Of a stretch of DNA of 8,545 bases, positions 1-5,626 are shown one piece after another. The stretch's first letter is position 1, and each line of letters opens with the position of its first letter. Location: assembly GCA_028697515.1 (NCBI GenBank), contig JAQVEY010000080.1, positions 1 to 8,545 on the forward strand, given 5' to 3'. The position numbers and the translations under genes were made by a program. The notes beneath the pieces are model-generated. The model had not been told where the DNA came from and did not search any database. It saw only the letters and a program-made list of their open reading frames with translations. The DNA comes from Bacteroidales bacterium (lineage in GTDB: Bacteria > Bacteroidota > Bacteroidia > Bacteroidales > ML635J-15).

Positions 1-28
1 TAGCCTTAGCCTTCTCCTCAGCCTTATT
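1..28. repeat. Short degenerate tandem hexamer (AGCCTT)
   Basis: AGCCTT occurs at 2-7, 8-13 and 20-25, with CTCCTC filling the fourth slot, so this is a small degenerate hexamer array cut by the window edge. On the minus strand it would read as a Lys/Ala/Glu-rich peptide leaving the window, but a stop precedes that frame and there is no start codon. I therefore treat it as a simple repeat. It could also be the end of a gene lying outside the window. Confidence 0.35.
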
Positions 29-80
29 TTTAAATTCTCATAAAAAGTTAATATGTTTTTAATAATGTTAAGAATTTTCC

Positions 81-112
81 TTTGTGGAATGTAAAAATCG
101 TTTATATCTTGC
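81..112 (+). promoter_or_regulatory. Candidate Bacteroidetes-type promoter of the S37 peptidase gene
   Basis: TTTG at 81-84 is followed after 20 nt by TATCTTGC at 105-112. The order and spacing fit the Bacteroidetes housekeeping promoter (TTTG, about 19-21 nt, TAnnTTTG), but the -7 box is imperfect: it fits best if one T is missing. It would start transcription near 118, leaving a leader of about 40 nt before the ATG at 157. No other convincing promoter is visible in this gap. Confidence 0.35.
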
Positions 113-156
113 TTCCCTTGAACTAAATTTTTGTTTTAAAGATTAAATAATTGATT

Positions 157-1443
157 ATGAGAGTATTATTAAAAGGTTTGGTATCAGTATTTTTTTTGAC
201 TTTAACAGTTTTTGCTTTAGGCAGTGATTTTTCCGAAAAGTTAAATAATCTCGAAAATGTTGTTTCTGTTGAAGAGTTAAAATCTTCTACTTTTTTTACT
301 GAAAAATATTTAGTTATTTTCGAACTTCCTCTTGATGCCGCCATTCCCGAAGCTGGGACATTTAAGCAGAGAGTTTTTGTATGTCATAAGAATTATAAAG
401 CTCCCGTAGTTTATGTAACTGAAGGATACTCCGCTGATTATGCCGAATCTGCTAATTATATTAATGAATTAACAGATATCTTACAGGCAAATCAGATTGT
501 AATAGAGCATAGATTTTTTTCGGGTTCTACGCCCGACCCACTTGAATGGGATTATCTGACAACTAAAACTGCTGCAGACGATCAGCATGCTATCAGAATG
601 GCTTTTAAAGACATTTACAAAGGGAAATGGGTAAGCACCGGAATTAGCAAAGGTGGACAGACTTGTTTGTTATATCAAATGTATTATCCCAGAGATGTTA
701 ATGCTTGCGTAGCTTATGTGGCACCTATTGCCAGAGCGCTTGAGGATGGTCGTCATGAGCCGTTTATTGCCAATATCGGAACAAAAAAAGACCAAAAAAA
801 AATACTTGCTTTCCAAAAAGAATTCTTAAAACGCAAACCGACTATTTTGCCAATTATGGAAAACTATGTCAAGGCTGCAAAACTGACATTCAGAATTCCT
901 CTCGAAGAAATTTATGATCTTTGCGTATTGGAATATTCGTTCGCTTTTTGGCAGTGGGTTGGAAATACCGAAAAAATTCCTTCAAAAAAAGAAACTGATG
1001 CAAAGTTATTCCAACATATGTTAATTGTTTCAAATCCTGAATATTTTTCAATAGAAGGTTCTGTGTCCACATTGCCGTTTTTTTATCAGGCAGCGAGAGA
1101 ATTGGGATATTATGGCTATGATACAGAAACTTTATCAAAATATCTGACCATAAGTACTGCGGAGGGATATTTTAACAGAGTGTTTTTACCAAAAGAATTA
1201 CAGGGCGAATTTTATAGTCAAACATCCAAAGATTTGGAAGATTTTATAAAGACTAAAGCCAAAAACACTATAATGATTTATGGCGAATATGATCCTTGGA
1301 CAGCAGCAGCTCCCGAAACAGGCGATAACCCCGGAGTTATCAAGGTTATTAACCCTAAAGGAACACATTCTTCAAGAATAAAATCTTTACCAAAATCTCA
1401 GCACGAAATGGTAATCAATTCTTTAACAAGTTGGTTGAAGTAA
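157..1443 (+). CDS. Secreted PS-10 / S37-family serine peptidase (tripeptidyl aminopeptidase-like)
   Basis: This 428-residue protein has the alpha/beta-hydrolase layout of the PS-10 peptidase S37 family, whose characterised members cut tripeptides from protein N-termini. Residues 1-22 form a signal peptide: MRVLLKG, then a hydrophobic core, then an A-L-G site before Ser23, so the product is exported, probably to the periplasm. The nucleophile elbow is G-I-S164-K-G-G. The family motif EHRFFSGSTPDP (117-128) precedes it. Asp379 in YGEYDPW and His404 in KGTHSS complete a likely triad. The length is typical of a mature family member without a long propeptide. I chose the ATG at 157; a TTG six bases earlier in frame would only add two residues before the Met-Arg start. 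The gene is monocistronic: 113 bp of plain AT-rich DNA follow, then a mobile element. The family call is firm; the physiological substrate is unknown. Confidence 0.85.
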   Translation: MRVLLKGLVSVFFLTLTVFALGSDFSEKLNNLENVVSVEELKSSTFFTEKYLVIFELPLDAAIPEAGTFKQRVFVCHKNYKAPVVYVTEGYSADYAESANYINELTDILQANQIVIEHRFFSGSTPDPLEWDYLTTKTAADDQHAIRMAFKDIYKGKWVSTGISKGGQTCLLYQMYYPRDVNACVAYVAPIARALEDGRHEPFIANIGTKKDQKKILAFQKEFLKRKPTILPIMENYVKAAKLTFRIPLEEIYDLCVLEYSFAFWQWVGNTEKIPSKKETDAKLFQHMLIVSNPEYFSIEGSVSTLPFFYQAARELGYYGYDTETLSKYLTISTAEGYFNRVFLPKELQGEFYSQTSKDLEDFIKTKAKNTIMIYGEYDPWTAAAPETGDNPGVIKVINPKGTHSSRIKSLPKSQHEMVINSLTSWLK

Positions 1444-1548
1444 ACTTTTCTTTTTTTATAAAATGACTCTTATTCTCTGAAATCTAAACTCATCTTCACC
1501 AATTATTTATTGTCCAACTTTCTTTTGTGAAACAATTATGATTGAATT

Positions 1549-1755
1549 ATACAATTGGTTCTACCGCGAACGGCTTTGATACTTGCAGAATTGCCATCGC
1601 TCCCCTGTTCTCCTAAAGGATGCCAGCCCACATTTGCATTGTGTGTCGGCATCCTTTAGGAATAAAAGGGCGCGTTGGGCAAAGAAATAACAGGGTTAAA
1701 ACTCTATCGTTTTCAAGAATATCTTCTACTAAATTCGTGGTAGAACCATACAATT
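1549..1755. mobile_element. MITE-like non-autonomous element with 8-bp target-site duplication
   Basis: The element proper is 1557-1747 (191 bp). Its ends are inverted repeats: GGTTCTACCGCGAA (1557-1570) and TTCGTGGTAGAACC (1734-1747), which pair at 13 of 14 positions. It is flanked directly by the exact duplication ATACAATT at 1549-1556 and 1748-1755. Inside, a second inverted repeat (1611-1624 with 1648-1661) and weaker pairing (CCCTGTT at 1603-1609 with AACAGGG at 1689-1695) show that most of the unit can fold on itself. There is no transposase, so movement would need one supplied in trans. Eight-base duplications are known for IS1595, ISAs1 and IS66 families, among others. The GG terminus is mildly suggestive of IS1595, but I cannot assign a parent. 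Confidence 0.82.
1611..1661. repeat. Perfect 14-bp inverted repeat at the core of the MITE-like element
   Basis: TCCTAAAGGATGCC at 1611-1624 is matched by its exact reverse complement GGCATCCTTTAGGA at 1648-1661, around a 23-nt loop. In RNA or single-stranded DNA this would be a strong stem, far stronger than the rest of the element. No T-tract follows it on either strand, so it is not a standard intrinsic terminator. It may be the apex of the whole element's fold or an older repeat that was captured. Confidence 0.8.
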
Positions 1756-1759
1756 TTAG

Positions 1760-1767
1760 TAAATTTG
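1760..1767 (+). promoter_or_regulatory. -7 promoter box of aspS
   Basis: TAAATTTG is a perfect TAnnTTTG box, 22 nt before the aspS ATG, which predicts a very short leader of about 15 nt. The best -33 candidate is TTCG at 1734-1737 (3 of 4 to TTTG, 22-nt spacer), and that lies inside the right end of the MITE-like element. The insertion therefore fell between the -7 box and whatever originally served upstream. Confidence 0.6.
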
Positions 1768-1789
1768 CAATTTTAAAATAAAATGGTAT

Positions 1790-3547
1790 ATGTATAGAAC
1801 TCATAATTGCGGCGAATTACGTAAAGAACACATCGGACAGAAAGTAACTTTATGCGGCTGGGTGCAGCTTAAACGCGATAAAGGCGGAATGATTTGGATT
1901 GACTTGCGCGACAGATACGGAATTACACAATTAGCAGCCGAGCAAACAACAACAGCACCTGAATTAGTTAAAAAAATTGACAAAATTGGTCGTGAATTCG
2001 TTATTCAGGTTGAAGGAGAAGTTATTGAAAGATACAGTAAGAATGACAAAATTTCCACTGGCGATATTGAGATTAAGATTGAGAATCTAAAAATACTAAG
2101 CGAATCCGAAATACCACCTTTTACAATCATTGACAATACCGATGGCGGCGACGAACTTCGCATGAAATATCGTTATCTTGATATTAGACGTAATCCTGTA
2201 AAAAATGCATTATTACTTCGTCATAGCATTGCACAAGAAATTCGCAAATATCTTGACGCTCAAAATTTTGTGGAAATTGAAACTCCGGTTTTGATAAAAT
2301 CAACTCCTGAGGGAGCTCGCGACTTTGTTGTTCCTTCGAGAATGAACCCTGGCGAATTTTATGCTTTGCCACAGTCGCCTCAAACATTTAAGCAGTTGCT
2401 TATGATTGCAGGTATGGACAGATATTTTCAAATTGTGAAATGTTTTCGAGATGAAGATTTACGTGCAGATCGCCAACCTGAATTTACTCAGATTGACTGC
2501 GAAATGTCTTTTGTAGAACAAAATGATATTTTGGAAATTTTCGAAGGCATGACAAAATTCTTGTTCAAGACAGTTAAGGGATTGGAAATAAACTACGATT
2601 TTCCACGTATGCCATACAGCGAAGCAATGGAAAAATATGGAAACGATAAACCTGATATTCGTTTTGGAATGACAATAACAGATGTTAGCGAAAATGTAAA
2701 AGGGAAAAATTTTGTAGTTTTTGATTCCGTTGATTATATCGGAGGTATTTGTTTAAATGGAGGTGCAGAATATTCACGTAAACAAATTGATGAACTAACA
2801 GAATTTGTGAAAATTCCACAAGTTGGAGCAAAAGGATTGGTTTACTGCAAGTACAACTCAGACGGAACTTTTAAATCATCGGTTGACAAGTTTTATTCTG
2901 AATCGGATTGGGCTATAATAGCTGAAAAGATGAATGCTCAAAAAGGAGATATGATTCTTATTTTGGCTGGCGAAAAAGAACGAACTTTACATGGTTTGAG
3001 CGAATTAAGATTAAGACTTGGAAATGAACTGGGACTTCGTCCTCGCGACAGTTTTGCCCCTTTATGGATTATCGAATTCCCATTGTTGGAATTTGACGCA
3101 GAATCGGGCAGATATCATGCAAAACACCATCCGTTTACAGCTCCTTTTGATGAAGATATTTCGCTTTTTGAAACAGAACCCGAAAAAATCCGTGCAAAAG
3201 CCTACGACCTTGTAATTAATGGAGTTGAAATCGGTGGTGGCTCAATACGAATCTTCGATAAAGAATTACAAGCTTTAATGTTTAAAAATTTGGGCTTCAC
3301 AAAAGAAGATGCCGAAGCACAATTCGGATTTTTGATGAATGCTTTCAAATATGGTGCTCCTCCTCATGGCGGAATTGCATTAGGTTTCGACAGATTATGC
3401 TCTATGTTCGGAGGAGTTGACTCGATAAGAGATTTTATCGCATTCCCGAAAAACAATTCCGGTCGTGATGTGATGATTGATAGTCCCTCTAAAATTTCTC
3501 AGGCACAATTGAATGAACTGGGCTTGATTTTGGGCGAAACTGAATAA
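1790..3547 (+). CDS. aspS: Aspartate--tRNA ligase (AspRS), bacterial type
   Basis: This class II synthetase charges tRNA(Asp) with aspartate in the cytoplasm. At 585 residues it has the normal bacterial length and is intact. An N-terminal OB-fold anticodon-binding domain (about 1-105, with [11 protein letters not shown]) leads into the catalytic core. That core has the motif 1 region FVEIETPVL (160-168), the flipping-loop sequence QSPQ (195-198), motif 2 [16 protein letters not shown] (219-234) and motif 3 GGIALGFDR (527-535). The bacterial GAD insertion spans roughly 290-415, and HHPFTAP (446-452) follows. The ATG at 1790 gives the conserved start [11 protein letters not shown]. An out-of-frame mini-ORF (ATG at 1783, Met-Val-Tyr-Val-stop at 1795-1797) overlaps this start. 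I cannot tell from sequence alone whether the enzyme also charges tRNA(Asn). It is transcribed alone from the 1760 box; palindromic repeats begin 24 nt after the stop. Confidence 0.97.
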   Translation: MYRTHNCGELRKEHIGQKVTLCGWVQLKRDKGGMIWIDLRDRYGITQLAAEQTTTAPELVKKIDKIGREFVIQVEGEVIERYSKNDKISTGDIEIKIENLKILSESEIPPFTIIDNTDGGDELRMKYRYLDIRRNPVKNALLLRHSIAQEIRKYLDAQNFVEIETPVLIKSTPEGARDFVVPSRMNPGEFYALPQSPQTFKQLLMIAGMDRYFQIVKCFRDEDLRADRQPEFTQIDCEMSFVEQNDILEIFEGMTKFLFKTVKGLEINYDFPRMPYSEAMEKYGNDKPDIRFGMTITDVSENVKGKNFVVFDSVDYIGGICLNGGAEYSRKQIDELTEFVKIPQVGAKGLVYCKYNSDGTFKSSVDKFYSESDWAIIAEKMNAQKGDMILILAGEKERTLHGLSELRLRLGNELGLRPRDSFAPLWIIEFPLLEFDAESGRYHAKHHPFTAPFDEDISLFETEPEKIRAKAYDLVINGVEIGGGSIRIFDKELQALMFKNLGFTKEDAEAQFGFLMNAFKYGAPPHGGIALGFDRLCSMFGGVDSIRDFIAFPKNNSGRDVMIDSPSKISQAQLNELGLILGETE

Positions 3548-3571
3548 TTGATATATAAAATATGATATAAC

Positions 3572-3601
3572 GTAATGAGGATTACGGTAATGGGGATTAC
3601 T
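3572..3601. repeat. Tandem pair of 15-bp palindromic repeats (left pair)
   Basis: Two adjacent units, GTAATGAGGATTACG (3572-3586) and GTAATGGGGATTACT (3587-3601), match at 13 of 15 positions. Each is itself an inverted repeat, GTAAT-N4-ATTAC. A matching pair lies at 5518-5547 on the other side of the ATPase gene. They start 24 nt after the aspS stop and could form small transcript-end hairpins, but no T-run follows. Confidence 0.8.
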
Positions 3602-3731
3602 ATAATATGACTCAAGCAATTTACTACAGTATTATGGATAAAGCAATATTTATGGGGGATTTGAAAAATATTTATGTAGTATTATGATTTTCTTCTGGTA
3701 TCAAATATCCTATTTTTCAATATTTTTTTCA

Positions 3732-3752
3732 TTTTTGTCATTGCCACAAAAA
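3732..3752. repeat. Small hairpin, 7-bp stem
   Basis: TTTTTGT (3732-3738) pairs exactly with ACAAAAA (3746-3752) around the loop CATTGCC. From memory, similar motifs sit at the edges of dispersed intergenic repeats in Bacteroidetes genomes, and this one may mark the left border of the repeat block that includes the long hairpin at 3800-3910. Confidence 0.5.
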
Positions 3753-3799
3753 CGAAACAAAAAAGGCTAGGAAAAACGATGCTCCCTACACGCTCCGTC

Positions 3800-3910
3800 C
3801 AAGCATAAGAACAGTGTAGCCACCTGGCAAAATCAAAGCCCCAAAACTCTTGGCCTTTTAATGCTTTGATTTTAAACGACAGGTCGGCTGGCTACTGTTC
3901 TAAATGCTTG
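3800..3910. repeat. Long imperfect hairpin, probable dispersed palindromic repeat
   Basis: The left arm (3800-3839) and right arm (3863-3910) are reverse complements with small gaps. CAAGCAT pairs with ATGCTTG at the base, AGAACAGT with ACTGTTCT, GTAGCC with GGCTAC, ACCTG with CAGGT, and AAAATCAAAGC with GCTTTGATTTT. The apex has CCAA (3841-3844) facing TTGG (3850-3853). The right arm is about 8 nt longer, with an AGCC doubling. The arms contain no gene and are richer in GC than the surroundings. I see no target duplication, so its mode of spread is unknown. It could be a REP-like or MITE-like element or a structured RNA; a repeat is most likely. Confidence 0.75.
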
Positions 3911-3921
3911 TCCGTTCACAA

Positions 3922-3935
3922 GGCCAGAGCTGGCC
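3922..3935. repeat. GC-rich 6-bp hairpin
   Basis: GGCCAG (3922-3927) pairs with CTGGCC (3930-3935) with only AG between them. TTTTT follows at 3941-3945, five bases beyond the stem. That makes it weakly terminator-like on the plus strand, but no gene ends nearby, so I take it as part of the repeat block that includes the hairpin at 3800-3910. Confidence 0.45.
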
Positions 3936-4158
3936 CGCCGTTTTTCCATGGCCTACCCGCGTCGCAACTTCGTTCATTCATTGCTATAATTCGAATAATC
4001 AGCCTCGCCATTTTTTTACAACCCATGGGATTTTGCTGACCCCTTTTAGAGCTCAATTCAGAAGCGTTAAGAGCATACCTTTTATATATCTAGACTATCT
4101 AAAATTTATGCGTGAAAATAAAATACTCCCCAGAAATTAGAATTGATATGGTATTATC

Positions 4159-5469
4159 TTACATATCATCTAATGATAAGCCTATATATTCAATATTATA
4201 ACCGGCAAATCCTGAAATTACTTTAGCAGATTTCTTCTCTAATTCAGTAAGATTGATTTTTTCTTTACTTCGTTTTATATCACAGATTAAAATCTGCTTA
4301 TTTAACTCGTTAACAGCTATAATGTCAATCTCATTTATATTAGCCTTTTCCCAATAATTACCTATAATTGAGTAGTTAGCCTCCATACTTAGCTTGTTTA
4401 TGAAATATTTTTCGAGAATTTGTCCGCTATACATTAAATAATCTCTTTCAACTATTTCTTTCACATATTTTAAATTCCCAATTTCTATTGCACTGCGATA
4501 CTTATAAATAAATCTAAACCAAAAATTGAGAAAATTGTCTTTAATCTGATACTTGACCGCACGTGTTTCAGGTTTTGAAAAGATAGGTTTTATTTTTTTA
4601 ATTATTTCGAAATCTTTTTCCAGACGGTCTATAAAACCCCCTGTTTGCATTTGCATAATAGACTCAATTTCGGTTCTTGAGGTTTTTGAATTTGCAATCA
4701 ATGAAAGTATTGAAAAATAATTTCCGTAATCTTTGCCAAACTCGTCAATAAGTACATTTTTGCCTTCTTCAATAAATAATGAATTCTCCGAGAAGACTTC
4801 GTTCAGTATGCTTTCGAGTTTGTAAGCTCCGGCATCAACTAATAGTTCTACATATTTTGGAATTCCGCCACTAATCATAAAAAATGCAAGTAAATCATCA
4901 TTAGTGTAGCCTTGAAAATTATCATTTATTATTTGTTTCAATACTGCTACATCAAATTCCTTTACATGTATTCGATTTGTTGCACGACCGAATAGTGGTT
5001 CCTTTGAGTTTTCAAAGATATTACTCATCATCGAATAAATAGAGCCACAAAGAATAAGATTAATTTTACTCTCAGCTTTGTTTTGATCCCAAATCCTTTG
5101 CATATCACTAAATATAGAGCTGTTAACCCACGAGAAATTCTGAAACTCATCAATTAACAGAGTAAAATGTGTCGTTTTTGACAATTGCATCAAATAACCG
5201 AAAATATCCTTAAATCTTGTAAATTCTCCATATACTTCAATCTTAAGTTTAAATTTAATTTCTTCAATAAATTCAGAACATAAGAGAGCCTCATTTTTCT
5301 TTGAAACAAAGAAATAAAGAGATAAATACTCTTCAGCAGACTTCATAAGTAAGCTCGTTTTTCCAACACGTCTCCTACCAACAACAAAACTCATCTGTGC
5401 TACATCAGATGATTTATTCTCAATATGCTTCAAAAGATCTAATTCTTTTTCTCTGTTATAAAATTTCAT
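4159..5469 (-). CDS. Stand-alone ATPase, ATPase_2 (archaeal-type AAA) plus DUF234 with PD-(D/E)XK-like C-terminus
   Basis: This 436-residue cytoplasmic protein belongs to the family often annotated ATP-binding protein or archaeal ATPase. Walker A is GRRRVGKTS (31-39), Walker B is LLIDEF (104-109), a sensor-like LILCGS lies at 138-143 and FGR at 160-162. GGIPKYVE (201-208) is the usual family motif. A winged-helix-like section (about 250-300) is followed by FWFRFIYKY (316-324). The C-terminus has EIDIIA (380-385) and CDIKRSK (396-402), which give an E-x-D...D-x-K pattern of PD-(D/E)XK nucleases as in DUF234. The protein appears complete. The ATG at 5467-5469 is the natural start, matching the family's MKFYNREKEL beginning. 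The gene runs opposite to all its neighbours and lies within a segment bracketed by matching palindromic repeats. No toxin, restriction or transport partner is adjacent. The family is scattered by horizontal transfer and its role is unsettled; DNA-associated functions are only inferred. Confidence 0.85.
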   Translation of the reverse strand: MKFYNREKELDLLKHIENKSSDVAQMSFVVGRRRVGKTSLLMKSAEEYLSLYFFVSKKNEALLCSEFIEEIKFKLKIEVYGEFTRFKDIFGYLMQLSKTTHFTLLIDEFQNFSWVNSSIFSDMQRIWDQNKAESKINLILCGSIYSMMSNIFENSKEPLFGRATNRIHVKEFDVAVLKQIINDNFQGYTNDDLLAFFMISGGIPKYVELLVDAGAYKLESILNEVFSENSLFIEEGKNVLIDEFGKDYGNYFSILSLIANSKTSRTEIESIMQMQTGGFIDRLEKDFEIIKKIKPIFSKPETRAVKYQIKDNFLNFWFRFIYKYRSAIEIGNLKYVKEIVERDYLMYSGQILEKYFINKLSMEANYSIIGNYWEKANINEIDIIAVNELNKQILICDIKRSKEKINLTELEKKSAKVISGFAGYNIEYIGLSLDDM

Positions 5470-5517
5470 ATAATTAAAACTATTTTTTCTTACATAATTT
5501 AGTAATTATTGTTTAAC

Positions 5518-5547
5518 GCAATGCCGATTACCGTAATGGGCGTTACT
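5518..5547. repeat. Tandem pair of 15-bp palindromic repeats (right pair)
   Basis: Units GCAATGCCGATTACC (5518-5532) and GTAATGGGCGTTACT (5533-5547) belong to the same family as those at 3572-3601. The second differs from the 3587-3601 unit at only 2 of 15 positions. The pair lies 48 nt upstream of the ATPase start and 79 nt upstream of the GT-C gene, so besides being repeats the units sit where regulatory proteins could bind. Confidence 0.75.
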
Positions 5548-5601
5548 AAAAGCAAATATACTTCTTTTTTTAATATGAACGCCAAATTCTAATATTTTTT
5601 G

Positions 5602-5609
5602 TATTTTTG
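5602..5609 (+). promoter_or_regulatory. -7 promoter box of the GT-C/GT2 operon
   Basis: TATTTTTG is a perfect TAnnTTTG box, 17 nt before the ATG at 5627, and predicts a leader of only about 10-12 nt. No TTTG lies at the expected upstream distance. The nearest partial match is TATG at 5574-5577, with a 24-nt spacer that is too long. The box is in a T-rich stretch, so a chance match is possible. Confidence 0.45.
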
Positions 5610-5626
5610 GCAAAACCTCTGAATAG

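Larger units (their letters stand above)
1444..1789. other. Intergenic region between the peptidase gene and aspS
   Basis: This 346-bp gap has no credible gene. Bases 1444-1548 are AT-rich and featureless, and I see no clear hairpin terminator for the peptidase gene. Bases 1549-1755 are the 191-bp MITE-like element and its 8-bp target duplications. Bases 1756-1789 hold the -7 box and short leader of aspS. The minus-strand open frame through the element is an accident of its arms. Confidence 0.75.
3548..4158. other. Gene-free intergenic stretch between aspS and the antisense ATPase gene
   Basis: This 611-bp stretch holds repeats rather than genes: a 15-bp palindromic repeat pair (3572-3601), AT-rich filler (3602-3731), a 7-bp hairpin (3732-3752), a long imperfect hairpin (3800-3910) and a GC-rich hairpin (3922-3935). 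Bases 3760-3990 are clearly richer in GC than their surroundings, as expected for an inserted dispersed repeat. Bases 3960-4158 show no structure I can name. The only open frame (78 codons from 3904) begins inside a hairpin arm and looks non-coding. Confidence 0.7.

Noticed and set aside
1..45. Lys/Ala/Glu-rich minus-strand frame leaving the window
   Set aside because: A stop codon precedes it with no start codon inside the window, so a gene beginning here is not supported; the AGCCTT hexamers explain the composition.
1613..1804. 63-codon minus-strand open frame upstream of aspS
   Set aside because: It lies almost wholly in the arms of the MITE-like element and runs over the aspS start. Such frames arise whenever the element is translated and carry no transposase motif.
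3922..3945. Intrinsic terminator from the GGCCAG/CTGGCC hairpin and T-run
   Set aside because: The stem is only 6 bp with a 2-nt centre, the T-run is five bases away, and no plus-strand gene ends within 370 bp upstream.
3904..4140. 78-codon plus-strand open frame between aspS and the ATPase gene
   Set aside because: It starts inside the right arm of the long hairpin, has no promoter or ribosome-binding context, and its product resembles no family I recognise. It looks like read-through of a repeat.
5475..5482. TAnnTTT-like box (TAGTTTTA on the minus strand) as promoter of the ATPase gene
   Set aside because: It lies only 5 nt from the start codon, lacks the final G and has no TTTG at the proper distance upstream.
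3572..5547. The bracketed ATPase segment as a classical composite transposon
   Set aside because: The bracketing repeats are 15-mers only; there are no IS ends, no transposase and no target duplication outside them.
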